Shown here one piece after another: positions 7,266 to 15,541 of a stretch of DNA of 33,382 bases. Where the stretch lies: NCBI GenBank assembly GCA_913060685.1, contig CAJXVQ010000010.1, positions 1 through 33,382 of the forward strand, written 5' to 3'. Position 1 is the stretch's first letter. Every line of letters begins with the position of its first letter. The notes under the pieces were generated by a model. That model saw only the letters and a list, made by a program, of their open reading frames with translations. It had not been told where the DNA came from and made no database searches. A program made the position numbers and the translations under genes. Origin of the DNA: an uncultured Verrucomicrobiales bacterium (GTDB taxonomy: Bacteria > Verrucomicrobiota > Verrucomicrobiia > Verrucomicrobiales > Akkermansiaceae).

Positions 7266-9130
7266 GAGGATCGATAAGCGGTCTCGTGGTAGCCTTTTTC
7301 GTGAGGTCCAAGGAAAAGCCGTGAGTAAATCCGGAAGATCACCAGCCCATCCATGATGAGATTCAGCACGATCAGGATGAGCAGCGGAAACTGGTTCTCA
7401 TGAATGTGTCCCAACATCAAATCCTCACCGATAAAGGTCGGCGTGACCGGAAAGCCCGCGAGCCCCAGGCAAGCGAATACGAAAAGGAAGGCCAACCTCG
7501 GATACTCAAACGAGTGTCCGTGAAACTTCGCCAACGAGACATCTTCGCCATTGTTACGCATCCGGTTAATGATCCAAATCCCGATCACCGCGGAAACGAC
7601 GATGCCACTCAGGTAGAGATAGACCTGGCTCATGTCGAACTCCTCGTTGAAGCTAAAAGCAAGAGCCTGATAAAGCTGGTTCACCACGATGAGAGCCCAT
7701 GCGTTGAGAGCGGAACGCCGCTCAACAAAGGCCTGCAGGATGAAAATGAGCCCAAAGAAGGCAAAGGCCTCCGGCAAATAACGCAAAAGACTCTCGGGAA
7801 CAACCTCCTTGTGATACGCCGCCCACGCTCCCATCAAAAACGGAGGGAGGGCAAGAATGTAGGTGTTCTGGGTCCCCAGTTTCCCGAAGAAAGCACCCGC
7901 CTTTTTCAAGGGTCGCCAGAGGAACCGGAACATGAACCGATCGAGGTTGAATTCCTTAATCCCCAGGGTGTATATCGATAGCTTGAGCTTATTGATCAAT
8001 CCTTCCGTTTCCTGTGCCGCCGGCTTCGAGAAGTGGAAGAACTGGTTGTGGATCTGGTAGTTCAGAACCGAAGGAGACACGAGCAACTGGTGACTCCGGA
8101 GCAACGCGTTGCAAATAAAATGCGCAATCGCCACCCAATACAATCCCATCGCGACCTCGATAAACATGAGCCCGATCTGAGCCACCGACGAATAGGCGAT
8201 CTGCGTCTTAATCGTCGACTGCACCCGGCCGATCAGGGTCGCCACGATGCACGTGGAGAGACCCACCAACCCGATCAACACGCAAAAGACGACATTGTCC
8301 TCCCAAAGCGGAGAGGTCCGGATCAGCAGGAACACTCCGATATGAACCGACAGCGATCCATAAAAAATCGCGCTTGAAGTCGTGGGCCCCTCCATCGCCC
8401 GCGGTAGCCAGTAGGAAAACGGCACCTGCGCCGACTTCACCATCGCCGCCAACAGGAAAGTTGCCGGGATGAAAAACTCATAAAATCCATGAGCCATGAT
8501 GTGCGGCTGCGCATCGTTCAAACCATTCATCTCCGCGAAGTTAATGCTCCTCCCAAAGTAGTGGTGACACACCCAGATTCCCAGGAGCATGGAAACATCC
8601 GCGACACGGTAAAGTGAGACCACCTTTACCGCATTCTTCACCGGCAGATACCGCTCGCGATAGAAGCTGATCAGGAAAAACGAGGTCACCCCGATGATCT
8701 CCCACCCCACAAAAAGCACCTCCAGATTCCCCGCCAACAGGACAACCATCAAGCCGCAATAGAAGAACTTCAGGATATTAAAGAAGCGCTTGAAGCCTTT
8801 CTCACGATGAATGTAGGTCCGGCTAAAGACCACGATGATGCCGGTGAGAAAGGTCGAGAGCAGGATGTAAGCGAGCCCATAACCATCGAGGAAGAAAGTC
8901 AGAGCAAATTCCGACTCCTTGGCGTGGTATAACACCGGCCCTTTCACCAGGACCGACGCCATCCCGCCTCTCAACCACATCACCAGCAGCGCAATCGCCG
9001 CCAGCATATTTACCGCCACTCCCAAAATCGCAGAACCGTAGATCGGATTCTCACGATGATTGGAAAAACAAAACCCGATCAGCAAAGCCACTACGGGCGC
9101 CGTCAGGAGGGTATAAATCAAAATTTCCAT
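7262..9130 (-). CDS. dabB: NuoL-like membrane subunit of DAB inorganic-carbon pump (DabB-like)
   Basis: The 622-residue polytopic protein belongs to the NADH dehydrogenase 5/NuoL/MrpA proton-translocating family. Charged residues needed for proton transfer in NuoL are at matching places: E144 in GWE, K232 in MVKSAQVPF and K308 in TIKTQIAYSSVAQIG. The motif after K232, MEGPTTSSAIFYGSLSV, replaces the usual His-containing GPTPVSALIHA, so it belongs to a diverged branch. No other complex I genes are nearby. It follows dabA by 29 nt, which matches the DAB system, in which DabB powers DabA by cation flux. It is longer than the classic DabB (about 550 residues), with the extra part in the C-terminal half. 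There is no good Shine-Dalgarno at its start. Confidence 0.85.
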   Translation of the reverse strand: MEILIYTLLTAPVVALLIGFCFSNHRENPIYGSAILGVAVNMLAAIALLVMWLRGGMASVLVKGPVLYHAKESEFALTFFLDGYGLAYILLSTFLTGIIVVFSRTYIHREKGFKRFFNILKFFYCGLMVVLLAGNLEVLFVGWEIIGVTSFFLISFYRERYLPVKNAVKVVSLYRVADVSMLLGIWVCHHYFGRSINFAEMNGLNDAQPHIMAHGFYEFFIPATFLLAAMVKSAQVPFSYWLPRAMEGPTTSSAIFYGSLSVHIGVFLLIRTSPLWEDNVVFCVLIGLVGLSTCIVATLIGRVQSTIKTQIAYSSVAQIGLMFIEVAMGLYWVAIAHFICNALLRSHQLLVSPSVLNYQIHNQFFHFSKPAAQETEGLINKLKLSIYTLGIKEFNLDRFMFRFLWRPLKKAGAFFGKLGTQNTYILALPPFLMGAWAAYHKEVVPESLLRYLPEAFAFFGLIFILQAFVERRSALNAWALIVVNQLYQALAFSFNEEFDMSQVYLYLSGIVVSAVIGIWIINRMRNNGEDVSLAKFHGHSFEYPRLAFLFVFACLGLAGFPVTPTFIGEDLMLGHIHENQFPLLILIVLNLIMDGLVIFRIYSRLFLGPHEKGYHETAYRSS

Positions 9131-9159
9131 TGAATCAGTTTTCTAAATTTTCTCGGCCC

Positions 9160-11685
9160 TTAGGCCTCTTCGTAAACGTGGACCGGAATATTCTCCTTCG
9201 TCGCATCCAGGATGTAGTTCGACTTCATCTCCGGGTGCGAGTGAATCGCCTTCTTGATGTCCTCGACTTTCGAAACCTCGGCAATCGGTTCATACTTGTG
9301 AAACTCCCCGTCCCGGAAGGAGTAAAGTTCCCCGTCTTCCGGCGACGACACCACAAGATGAAGCCAGCCCTTCACAAACCATTCCCGGTTCGCGGGGGAG
9401 TCATTTAAGATCCGCAGAACGACCTCGGGGCTATGCTCGACCAACATGAGCAAACGAACCGGATCATGGTTCTCGATCATCTGCAAAGGCAGTCCGGGCC
9501 GGAGATCTCCGTCGCTGCTATTCGCCACCCCGATCAGACCGACGACATTATGCGGCAGCTTGGTCCCTGCCCCCATCTTCTCGATATCCATCCGGGAAAA
9601 ATAATACTCCAGATTGATCCCCCCGCAGACGATCGGCAGCGGAGCCAGCACCTTGGCGAGAACCTCGCCATCAGGATCCTGACGGTAGTCGTAGGATTGC
9701 AGGAAAGCCCGCCGGTCTAGGAAAAGCCCCTTGATCCGATGCCGCGTTCCGACAAAGCAAAGCGCATTGGTGCCATGCCCCAGTTCGGGGCGCGGCTCAA
9801 AGTAGGAATGTGAGCGCTTCTTGATCGCCTGCCGGATCTTTTTGATATCCTGATTGGTATTGATGGACGCAAACCGCCGGGCTCGCTCCTTGGCATTCAG
9901 GTCGAGAGCCTCTTCAATGACAGCGAGATTCTCTTCGTGCTTTTCCTTGTGGACCGCTGAAAACGCGGACCGGTCATAGTAACCAATTTCATCACTTGCG
10001 GTATCATGCATCGCCGCCAGAAAATGCGTCGTTTGCGGAATCTCAATGCCCTTGTTTTTCAGAATATTTCGTACTTCAGGATGATTTGCCATAAAAGCAA
10101 AGACGCGTGCATTCGGTGCACCGGGCCGTCCGCTGCACGCCCCGCAATCGTGGGCGCCATGGTGGGGATTGTTGGCACTGCTGCTCCCATGAGCCATGAT
10201 ATAAACGATATCGGCAAAGTCCGTGATCAGGCCTATGCCCCGCAATATGCCTTCCACCACGTCCGCCATCTCGGGCACGGTGTAGCCAACCTGCGCATCA
10301 TGTTCGACCAGCGAGGGGTCCTCGCACTCGATCAAGAGCTTCCCGTTCACATCCATGTGCGCAAAGGCATCGGCAATGTCCGCCCGCATCGAAGGGCGCA
10401 AAAGATCCAGCACCATTCGCGCGCCCGACATCAAACCGAGCGAGAGGGATGAAAAGAAACCACGAAAGAAGGTGTGCAATTTCTTGTCATGGAAAGGGAC
10501 CGAGCCATGCGAATGGGTCGTTTCCACCTCCTTGATCAGATGCTTCGGCGTGACCGGAACCGGGCAGTTCTTTTCAACGAACTGCCCACCGAATGGCTGG
10601 AAGTAGATTGCCACTCCGAAAAATCCCGGAGCCCCGTAGGTGTCACAATTCGGATCAACCGACTCGAGATGACGCCGAAGCGAACACTCGCGGTCATCCA
10701 CACAGAAGATGGCTTGGAAGCTCGTCTCCTTCTCAATCTGCCGCCTCTTCTGCTTGTTCAAGTATCCCACTCCCGCGAGCACGCGATCGTAGTAGTCCCA
10801 CTCGAAGGCGAGTTGCCAGAGCTTCAACACCTCTTCCATCTCACCCGTCGGCACCTCGGCAAAGTAATCCTCCGACTTAAGCGCTTGATCCTCCCCCAGG
10901 GGCTTCCACCCCCCGGGCAGTTCCTGATCAATCGCATCGATCTCCAACAACAACTCCAGCATTACGAAATCCCGCAGCTCGATCTTCTTTTCGTAAAAAA
11001 GCGTCCCCGGTTGGTCCTCGATGGCATTGATGATGCCACTCCATCCCTTGTGCGTGAACTGCTGGTCGAGCACATATTGCTCGTAGAGTTCTTCCCGCCC
11101 CACCACGATCTTCAGCAAAGCTTCGAGGCTCAGTCCGTCATCCATGAGCAGGTCTCTGACCCGCTTCGAAGTGAAGAAACTGCTAAAGCTGTTCTTCTCG
11201 ATCGTTCGAATGGCCTCGATCAAGCCCCGGTCTTCAAAGGGGAAATGCCAAAGCGAAATTCCCTGGTCAAGATAGCTGCAAATGATCCGAAAAAGAAGCG
11301 GCTGGACGCGATCATCCAGGGAACATTTCAACCGCGGCTTCCATGCCTCCCGCAAGCTCCCGATCCGGGGCTCGTAGGTGTGGGGATAGTTGCCATTCAG
11401 CATCTTCTCCTTCCACTCCTTCACCGCGTCCGCGCCTTTCTCCTCACGGATCACGCGCTCCACAAAATCCACCTTAATCCGGCCGGCTTCATGGAGTTTG
11501 CGATATTCGTTAAAGCTAAAAGTCGCCTTGATCCCGAAAATTCGCGATGCCGAAAAAATCGCCTTAAAGAACTCCTGATCCTGCATGGCGTGAAGCGGAT
11601 TGTGGTGCACAAAATCTTTCAACGCCGCCTGCGTGGGCAGGTAGTGTTTCAGCCGATCGAACAAGCGGTCCTTGTCAAAACTCAT
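9160..11685 (-). CDS. dabA: DabA-like zinc subunit of DAB inorganic-carbon pump (DUF2309/UPF0753)
   Basis: The 841-residue soluble protein belongs to the DUF2309 family, now known as DabA, a beta-carbonic-anhydrase-like protein. It is thought to hydrate CO2 one-way to bicarbonate when coupled to DabB. The known zinc and catalytic residues are present with the right spacing: C328 and D330 in FCVDDRE, H499 in MAHGSS and C514 in AHDCGAC. The H-to-C distance of 15 is the same as in the Halothiobacillus protein (H524, C539). There is no signal peptide or membrane helix; it should sit at the cytoplasmic face of the membrane bound to DabB. The start overlaps the sulP stop (ATGA, 11682-11685) and has a good Shine-Dalgarno (agggggaaaaacg before ATG), so it is translationally coupled to sulP. 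Confidence 0.93.
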   Translation of the reverse strand: MSFDKDRLFDRLKHYLPTQAALKDFVHHNPLHAMQDQEFFKAIFSASRIFGIKATFSFNEYRKLHEAGRIKVDFVERVIREEKGADAVKEWKEKMLNGNYPHTYEPRIGSLREAWKPRLKCSLDDRVQPLLFRIICSYLDQGISLWHFPFEDRGLIEAIRTIEKNSFSSFFTSKRVRDLLMDDGLSLEALLKIVVGREELYEQYVLDQQFTHKGWSGIINAIEDQPGTLFYEKKIELRDFVMLELLLEIDAIDQELPGGWKPLGEDQALKSEDYFAEVPTGEMEEVLKLWQLAFEWDYYDRVLAGVGYLNKQKRRQIEKETSFQAIFCVDDRECSLRRHLESVDPNCDTYGAPGFFGVAIYFQPFGGQFVEKNCPVPVTPKHLIKEVETTHSHGSVPFHDKKLHTFFRGFFSSLSLGLMSGARMVLDLLRPSMRADIADAFAHMDVNGKLLIECEDPSLVEHDAQVGYTVPEMADVVEGILRGIGLITDFADIVYIMAHGSSSANNPHHGAHDCGACSGRPGAPNARVFAFMANHPEVRNILKNKGIEIPQTTHFLAAMHDTASDEIGYYDRSAFSAVHKEKHEENLAVIEEALDLNAKERARRFASINTNQDIKKIRQAIKKRSHSYFEPRPELGHGTNALCFVGTRHRIKGLFLDRRAFLQSYDYRQDPDGEVLAKVLAPLPIVCGGINLEYYFSRMDIEKMGAGTKLPHNVVGLIGVANSSDGDLRPGLPLQMIENHDPVRLLMLVEHSPEVVLRILNDSPANREWFVKGWLHLVVSSPEDGELYSFRDGEFHKYEPIAEVSKVEDIKKAIHSHPEMKSNYILDATKENIPVHVYEEA

Positions 11686-13298
11686 CGTTTTTCCCCCTTG
11701 GTTTTTCCTGCCCGCTTGCGCGCGGCCTGCGGGTGCGCTGACATTGGCGTCAGGCTATCCAGGCCGATAAACGCAACCTTTCCCCCGGCTCTCGTGTAGT
11801 CTTCCTCAAAGTGATGCAGATTCTGCATCACCGAGTGGTCCATCACCACGGTCCTGGCAAAATCCAGGCGGACTGTCTTGCCTGCTGGCAGCTTCCTGAT
11901 TGCCTCTTTAATGCCGAGATAGTTCGTGAAAATCGCAGCATCTCCGAGATGCAAGGTGACCTCGTCGCCCGCGCCCTCGACCTTCACCCCGGCCCGGAAA
12001 AGGGACTTCAGGGAAGCTCCGCGGAAAATGTGAATGATCGCCTTGAGCAACATGCCCGCCGCGATTCCGATGAGGAGATCTTCGAACAAGGTGAAGAAAA
12101 TCGTGGTCACAAAAATGGCCAACTGCTCAGGCCCCACTTTGAGCATGTGGGTGAATTCCTTCGGATGTGCCAACTTGATGCCTACCGCGATGAGCATCGC
12201 TGCCAAAGCGGCATTTGGGATCATCTCAAGCACCTGATAGGCCAGTAGGACCGAAAGGAGAAGAAAGGCTCCATGAAAAAAGTTCGCCCATCGCGTGCGC
12301 CCTCCCTGGGCCACGTTTGCCGAGCTACGGGCCACCTCCGAAATCATCGGCAGTCCACCCAACACGCCTGCCAGCGAGTTGCAAATTCCAATCGCAATCA
12401 TGTCCTTGTTGGGATCCGCCTTTCGTTTCCACGGATCAAGCATGTCGATCGCCTTCACCGTGAGGAGACTTTCCAGACTTCCCACCAACGCGACCATGAT
12501 GACGAATTTCACAAAGATCCCCGTCCGGGAAACCCCCTCTATACTGACATTGATGCCCACCTGCTCCACGATCTTGCCCACCTTGACCAGGGTGTGGTCC
12601 GGCGCACTATTTTGCAGATCCATGGCCAGTCCGGTGGGAATGGCAAAAAGAAGCACCAGCAGCGGTGCCGGGATCTGCTTCAACATGGGATGCTTCACAA
12701 ACCCCCACCCCATCATGATGACCAAACTCACCCCGCCAATGATGCTCACCTGGGGATCAAGATTGGCAAAAAACGAAGGGATCGCCCCCAGTAAAGCAAT
12801 CGGCCCTTTGCCCGAAGAAATCGAAGGATCGACGTTCAGCAAGACCGGAACCTGCTTCGCGATGATGATAAAACCAATCGCGGCCAGCATACCGTGCACC
12901 GCTGAAAGAGGGAAAATATCCACAAATTTCCCCCACTTCAGCAGGCCGAAAAGGATCTGGACCACACCCGCCACCACCATCACTCCGAGAGCGAGACGCC
13001 AACCCTCGACGCCGCCCCCGAAGGCCCCCACCGCATCTGCCAAAATTACGATCAACCCGGCCGCCGGCCCCTTGATCGAGAGTTGTGAGCCCGTCAAAAA
13101 GGTGGCCACAAGGCCACCGATAATCGCCGTCAAAACCCCCATGATGGGCGGGAATTCCGAGGCTGAGGCGATTCCCAGGCTCAGTGGGAGCGCCAGTAGA
13201 AAGACCACAAACCCCGAGGTCGCGTCTTTGGAAAAATTCTGTTTCAAGCCTTCCAGCCCGTCTTTGGGGATGGAACGCAAGTCCTGATGATTGTTCAT
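11682..13298 (-). CDS. SulP/SLC26-family anion (probably bicarbonate) transporter with STAS domain
   Basis: The 538-residue product has a SulP transmembrane domain (about 24-430) and a C-terminal STAS domain (about 443-525, with DFARTVVMDHSVMQNL). The N-terminal region has typical SulP segments such as LALPLSLGIASASEFPP and GSQLSIKGPAAG. SulP proteins carry sulfate, bicarbonate or other anions. Because this gene is fused by a 4-bp overlap to dabA, bicarbonate is the most likely substrate, as in BicA; this is inference. It is the first gene of the operon. The leader carries a hairpin (13331-13352) and a LysR-type dyad (13376-13392). No Shine-Dalgarno is visible at its ATG. Confidence 0.92.
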   Translation of the reverse strand: MNNHQDLRSIPKDGLEGLKQNFSKDATSGFVVFLLALPLSLGIASASEFPPIMGVLTAIIGGLVATFLTGSQLSIKGPAAGLIVILADAVGAFGGGVEGWRLALGVMVVAGVVQILFGLLKWGKFVDIFPLSAVHGMLAAIGFIIIAKQVPVLLNVDPSISSGKGPIALLGAIPSFFANLDPQVSIIGGVSLVIMMGWGFVKHPMLKQIPAPLLVLLFAIPTGLAMDLQNSAPDHTLVKVGKIVEQVGINVSIEGVSRTGIFVKFVIMVALVGSLESLLTVKAIDMLDPWKRKADPNKDMIAIGICNSLAGVLGGLPMISEVARSSANVAQGGRTRWANFFHGAFLLLSVLLAYQVLEMIPNAALAAMLIAVGIKLAHPKEFTHMLKVGPEQLAIFVTTIFFTLFEDLLIGIAAGMLLKAIIHIFRGASLKSLFRAGVKVEGAGDEVTLHLGDAAIFTNYLGIKEAIRKLPAGKTVRLDFARTVVMDHSVMQNLHHFEEDYTRAGGKVAFIGLDSLTPMSAHPQAARKRAGKTKGEKR

Positions 13299-13330
13299 AA
13301 ACTATAAATCTTAAAAATGGAGAAAGAGAT

Positions 13331-13352
13331 CCGGGCATGCACCATGCCACGG
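13331..13352 (-). promoter_or_regulatory. Leader hairpin of the sulP-dabA-dabB operon
   Basis: The sequence ggcatg (13334-13339) pairs with catgcc (13343-13348) around a 3-nt loop. It extends by ccg/cgg (13331-13333 with 13350-13352) across a one-base bulge. It lies 33 nt before the sulP start on the minus strand and is not followed by a T-run, so it is not a terminator. It could be a protein site or an mRNA stem. Confidence 0.35.
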
Positions 13353-13375
13353 AAGAAAAAAGGCAACGGCTTGGC

Positions 13376-13392
13376 CGTATTTCTCCAATACG
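13376..13392. promoter_or_regulatory. Dyad CGTATT-N5-AATACG, possible LysR-type operator
   Basis: A perfect 6-bp dyad with a 5-bp spacer lies 78 bp upstream of sulP. It contains a T-N11-A core (13378-13390), the form bound by LysR-type regulators such as CbbR and CcmR that control CO2 uptake genes. A second, weaker dyad (accaa 13394-13398 with ttggt 13408-13412) follows. No regulator gene lies beside the operon, so assignment is tentative. Confidence 0.35.
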
Positions 13393-13425
13393 TACCAACA
13401 CTCGTCTTTGGTCAAAAACTGCAAT

Positions 13426-13857
13426 CTAGCAGTCGACCTTCAAGCGACAGAAGAGCAAATAGCGCTTCGTCGCGAGGTCTGGTGATGACGTGCGGCCACC
13501 TGCGTCAGTGCAGTACCGCGAAAGAGCAAAAAGCTCTTTTGTTGCAGAATGAACATCTGATTCCTCATCCTCCTCGGTCTCCTCTTCGCACACGGCGTGT
13601 CTCTCATTGCAGCTGAAAACTGCATTCGAAAAACACCCCCGGGCATGGTCGGTATCACCCTGAACCATTCGCGGGTGACCGTCACCAAGATCCACTCCGG
13701 CCTCAAGAATTGAGCCAAAGCCCACGCCGAGCCCGACGATCAACAAAAGCGTGCCGAGAACTGATTTCACAAAATGGTAGGTGTCTGAAATCACAGAGGA
13801 GAGGGCCGAGAGACAACCACTAAAGCTCAAGAACTCAATCCTTTTTTTCGGCAGCAA
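13426..13857 (-). CDS. Hypothetical ORF with one hydrophobic segment (doubtful)
   Basis: This 143-codon open frame occupies most of the gap (13299-13885) between the sulP operon and the APC permease, on the same strand as both. Its first third holds a plausible transmembrane helix (VLGTLLLIVGLGVGFGSIL). The rest contains a Cys/His-containing stretch and an EEETEEDEE run, which is the antisense of a CTC-rich stretch. It matches no family I know. Third-position bases are mixed, and a competing plus-strand frame (13549-13713) has a much stronger GC bias at third positions. It may not be a gene. Confidence 0.22.
   Translation of the reverse strand: MLPKKRIEFLSFSGCLSALSSVISDTYHFVKSVLGTLLLIVGLGVGFGSILEAGVDLGDGHPRMVQGDTDHARGCFSNAVFSCNERHAVCEEETEEDEESDVHSATKELFALSRYCTDAGGRTSSPDLATKRYLLFCRLKVDC
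13549..13713 (+). pseudogene. Possible small exported protein broken by an in-frame TGA
   Basis: The frame reads ATG AAC ATC TGA, then continues open for 50 codons to a second TGA at 13711-13713. After the first TGA the peptide begins with a signal-like segment (FLILLGLLFAHGVSLIAAEN). A mature-like tail with one Cys and the strand-like sequence GMVGITLNHSRVTVTKI follows. A single C-to-T change of CGA (Arg) would explain the stop and would give a normal signal peptide start. Third positions are mostly G or C. I see no stem after the TGA that could act as a selenocysteine signal. The strong A/T hairpin at 13521-13539 sits just before the ATG. It may be a decayed gene, or chance. Confidence 0.28.
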
Positions 13858-13885
13858 CAGATGAGCGGGACAGCAGGAACCGGAC

Positions 13886-15211
13886 CTACCCTGCCTTTGC
13901 CTCCAAAACCGTGCGATGTCGCAACCTCGATTGGATCAAGGCGCAGGCAATCAAGATCGTATAGATCGCCAGGGTGGAGACCAATTGCCATGGAGCGTGC
14001 ATGAACTGAAAAATAAAAATTAGTGCCCCGGCCACGAAAAGGCAAATCATGGCGGCCAAGGTCAGGATCACATGCGACCCGGTCTCCCGGCGTTTTTTAA
14101 AATTGGCAAGAGCCATAAGGAACGAAACGATGATGAAGGTGACGCTTCCGAACTCCAGGATGATCTGTAATCCCCCCCCAAGGACCAAGAGGAACGCCAG
14201 CACGAACATCGTCCAGATGGCGTTGCTTGGAATATGGCCCTTGATGCGAACGCGCAGCGCCTTGGGGAAATAGCCATCGTCGGCGATCACGGCCATCAAG
14301 CGCGAAGCCCCGAAGAGCGTGCCACTGATGGCGCTTGAAGTGGCGAGCAGGGCGCCAAAGACAACCGCGAAGTAGCCGATCTTACCCACGATCTTCTCCG
14401 AGCCTGTCGCGAGGGCATACTCCTTTCCCTCGATGAGATCCGCCATGGGGATGGTCGCCAGGGCGCCCAGGGCAAGGACCACGTAGAGCAAGGTGGCGAC
14501 CGCGATCGAGCCGTAGATCGCCCGCGGGATATTTCTCTGCGGCTCGTCCACCTCGTTGTAGGCATGAATAACGAGCTGAAAACCCTCGTAGGCCACGAAA
14601 GTCACCGAGGCGATCATGATGATCGCCATCCATGAGGTCCCCACTTCGATGAACGGTAGGACCTTGCTGGCCTCGCCTTTACTGACAAGTAATCCTGAAA
14701 TCAGAATCAGGAGGAGGATCTTGGTGTAAACCATCACGTCCTCCAGCCGACCCATCCCCTTCACGCTGATCAGATTCACGACAGCGAAAAACAGGAGCAC
14801 CGATCCGGCCACAAGCGGACGAATCCACGAATCGCTGGTGACGGCAAGTGCGGCGCAGAAATAAGACGAGAAGGTGAAGGCATACAGGGCCAAGGTGCTG
14901 ATATAACCAAATGAAACAAAAAAACCGATCACCGCTGCGGCAAAATGTGATGAGGGAAAAGTCTTCTTGAAGAAGGAATAGGTGGCTCCTTCATCCTTAT
15001 AGAGAAGCGCGAGTTTCACGTAGGAGTAGGCGGCGCACAAAGCGAGCATGCCGCCAATGAAGATTGCGACCGGCGTGGATTTACCGACAACTTCAACCGA
15101 TACCCCAAGGATCGCGAAGATGCCGCCGCCGACCATCCCGCCCAGCGCAATGGCAATCAACTCGATAACCCCAAGTGGGCGCTTTCGCTTCGTGACTGGA
15201 ACGTCTTTCAT
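13886..15211 (-). CDS. APC-superfamily amino-acid permease
   Basis: The 441-residue inner-membrane protein has about 12 hydrophobic helices. Helix 1 contains the broken-helix substrate motif GGMVGGGIFAILG (about 24-36), which in APC transporters binds the amino-acid backbone. SGTLFGASRLMAVIADDGYFP in the helix 8 region is also typical of the family. It imports or exchanges an amino acid or amine by proton or substrate coupling; the substrate cannot be told from sequence alone. It stands alone on the minus strand, about 590 bp upstream of the sulP operon, so it is probably not part of it. Confidence 0.9.
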   Translation of the reverse strand: MKDVPVTKRKRPLGVIELIAIALGGMVGGGIFAILGVSVEVVGKSTPVAIFIGGMLALCAAYSYVKLALLYKDEGATYSFFKKTFPSSHFAAAVIGFFVSFGYISTLALYAFTFSSYFCAALAVTSDSWIRPLVAGSVLLFFAVVNLISVKGMGRLEDVMVYTKILLLILISGLLVSKGEASKVLPFIEVGTSWMAIIMIASVTFVAYEGFQLVIHAYNEVDEPQRNIPRAIYGSIAVATLLYVVLALGALATIPMADLIEGKEYALATGSEKIVGKIGYFAVVFGALLATSSAISGTLFGASRLMAVIADDGYFPKALRVRIKGHIPSNAIWTMFVLAFLLVLGGGLQIILEFGSVTFIIVSFLMALANFKKRRETGSHVILTLAAMICLFVAGALIFIFQFMHAPWQLVSTLAIYTILIACALIQSRLRHRTVLEAKAG

Positions 15212-15281
15212 TGTATGGGTTCTCTTGAGCCTTCTGACATGGATCTAAAAAGCATCCCGGCTGCCTGCAGGGCCCTCCGAC

Positions 15282-15509
15282 TCAAGGGTGGCCTTCTCTT
15301 TTCCTTTGGCTTTGGATACCAATGTCAAAGCCCACCACCCGCTGACGGAAAAACCGGACAGCTCGGAAGTTGTGAGACGTCTGGAAACTACACACCGCCC
15401 CGACTAACTCAAGCGCGGTCAGCGCTTGGGTGTGCAAGGCATGCCATAGAATCGCGTGAAAGGGCAGATCCCAATGCTTCAGCCGCCGGAGAAAAGACAT
15501 CCAGATCAC
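15282..15509 (-). CDS. Hypothetical 75-residue ORF downstream of folE (doubtful)
   Basis: The ORF starts 32 nt after the folE stop on the same strand and fills most of the roughly 330-bp gap (15212-15541) before the permease gene. The peptide is basic (many Arg, His and Phe) and has no domain, signal peptide or membrane helix that I recognise. Third-position GC is only moderate. An inner start (ATG at 15500) is equally likely. I see no other gene in the gap; a small dyad (15410-15428) lies inside it. Confidence 0.18.
   Translation of the reverse strand: MIWMSFLRRLKHWDLPFHAILWHALHTQALTALELVGAVCSFQTSHNFRAVRFFRQRVVGFDIGIQSQRKREGHP
15410..15428. repeat. Dyad CAAGCGC-N5-GCGCTTG, copy 1 of a motif flanking folE
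   Basis: A perfect 7-bp inverted repeat has spacer ggtca. The core cggtcagcgct recurs at 16212-16222, on the other side of folE, again as the right half of a GCGC-containing dyad. It could be a short palindromic dispersed repeat. Two copies are too few to be sure. Confidence 0.3.
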
Positions 15510-15541
15510 GGACCGTCGGCAAGCGTGCTTGCGCCCTCGGA

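Noticed and set aside
7262-9130. NuoL of respiratory complex I
   Set aside because: No other nuo genes are nearby, the usual His motif is missing, and it directly follows dabA, so a DabB role fits better.
10474-11799. 441-codon plus-strand open frame
   Set aside because: It is antisense to dabA, which has clear family motifs and zinc ligands. The plus frame has no known domain.
13521-13540. A/T-rich hairpin aaagagc-N5-gctcttt as a terminator
   Set aside because: It is followed by only one further T on the plus strand and none on the minus strand. No confirmed gene ends close to it on either strand.
13558-13560. Selenocysteine recoding of the TGA in the small frame
   Set aside because: No stem-loop follows the TGA within the distance used by bacterial SECIS elements, and the site lies in a signal-peptide region where selenocysteine is not expected.
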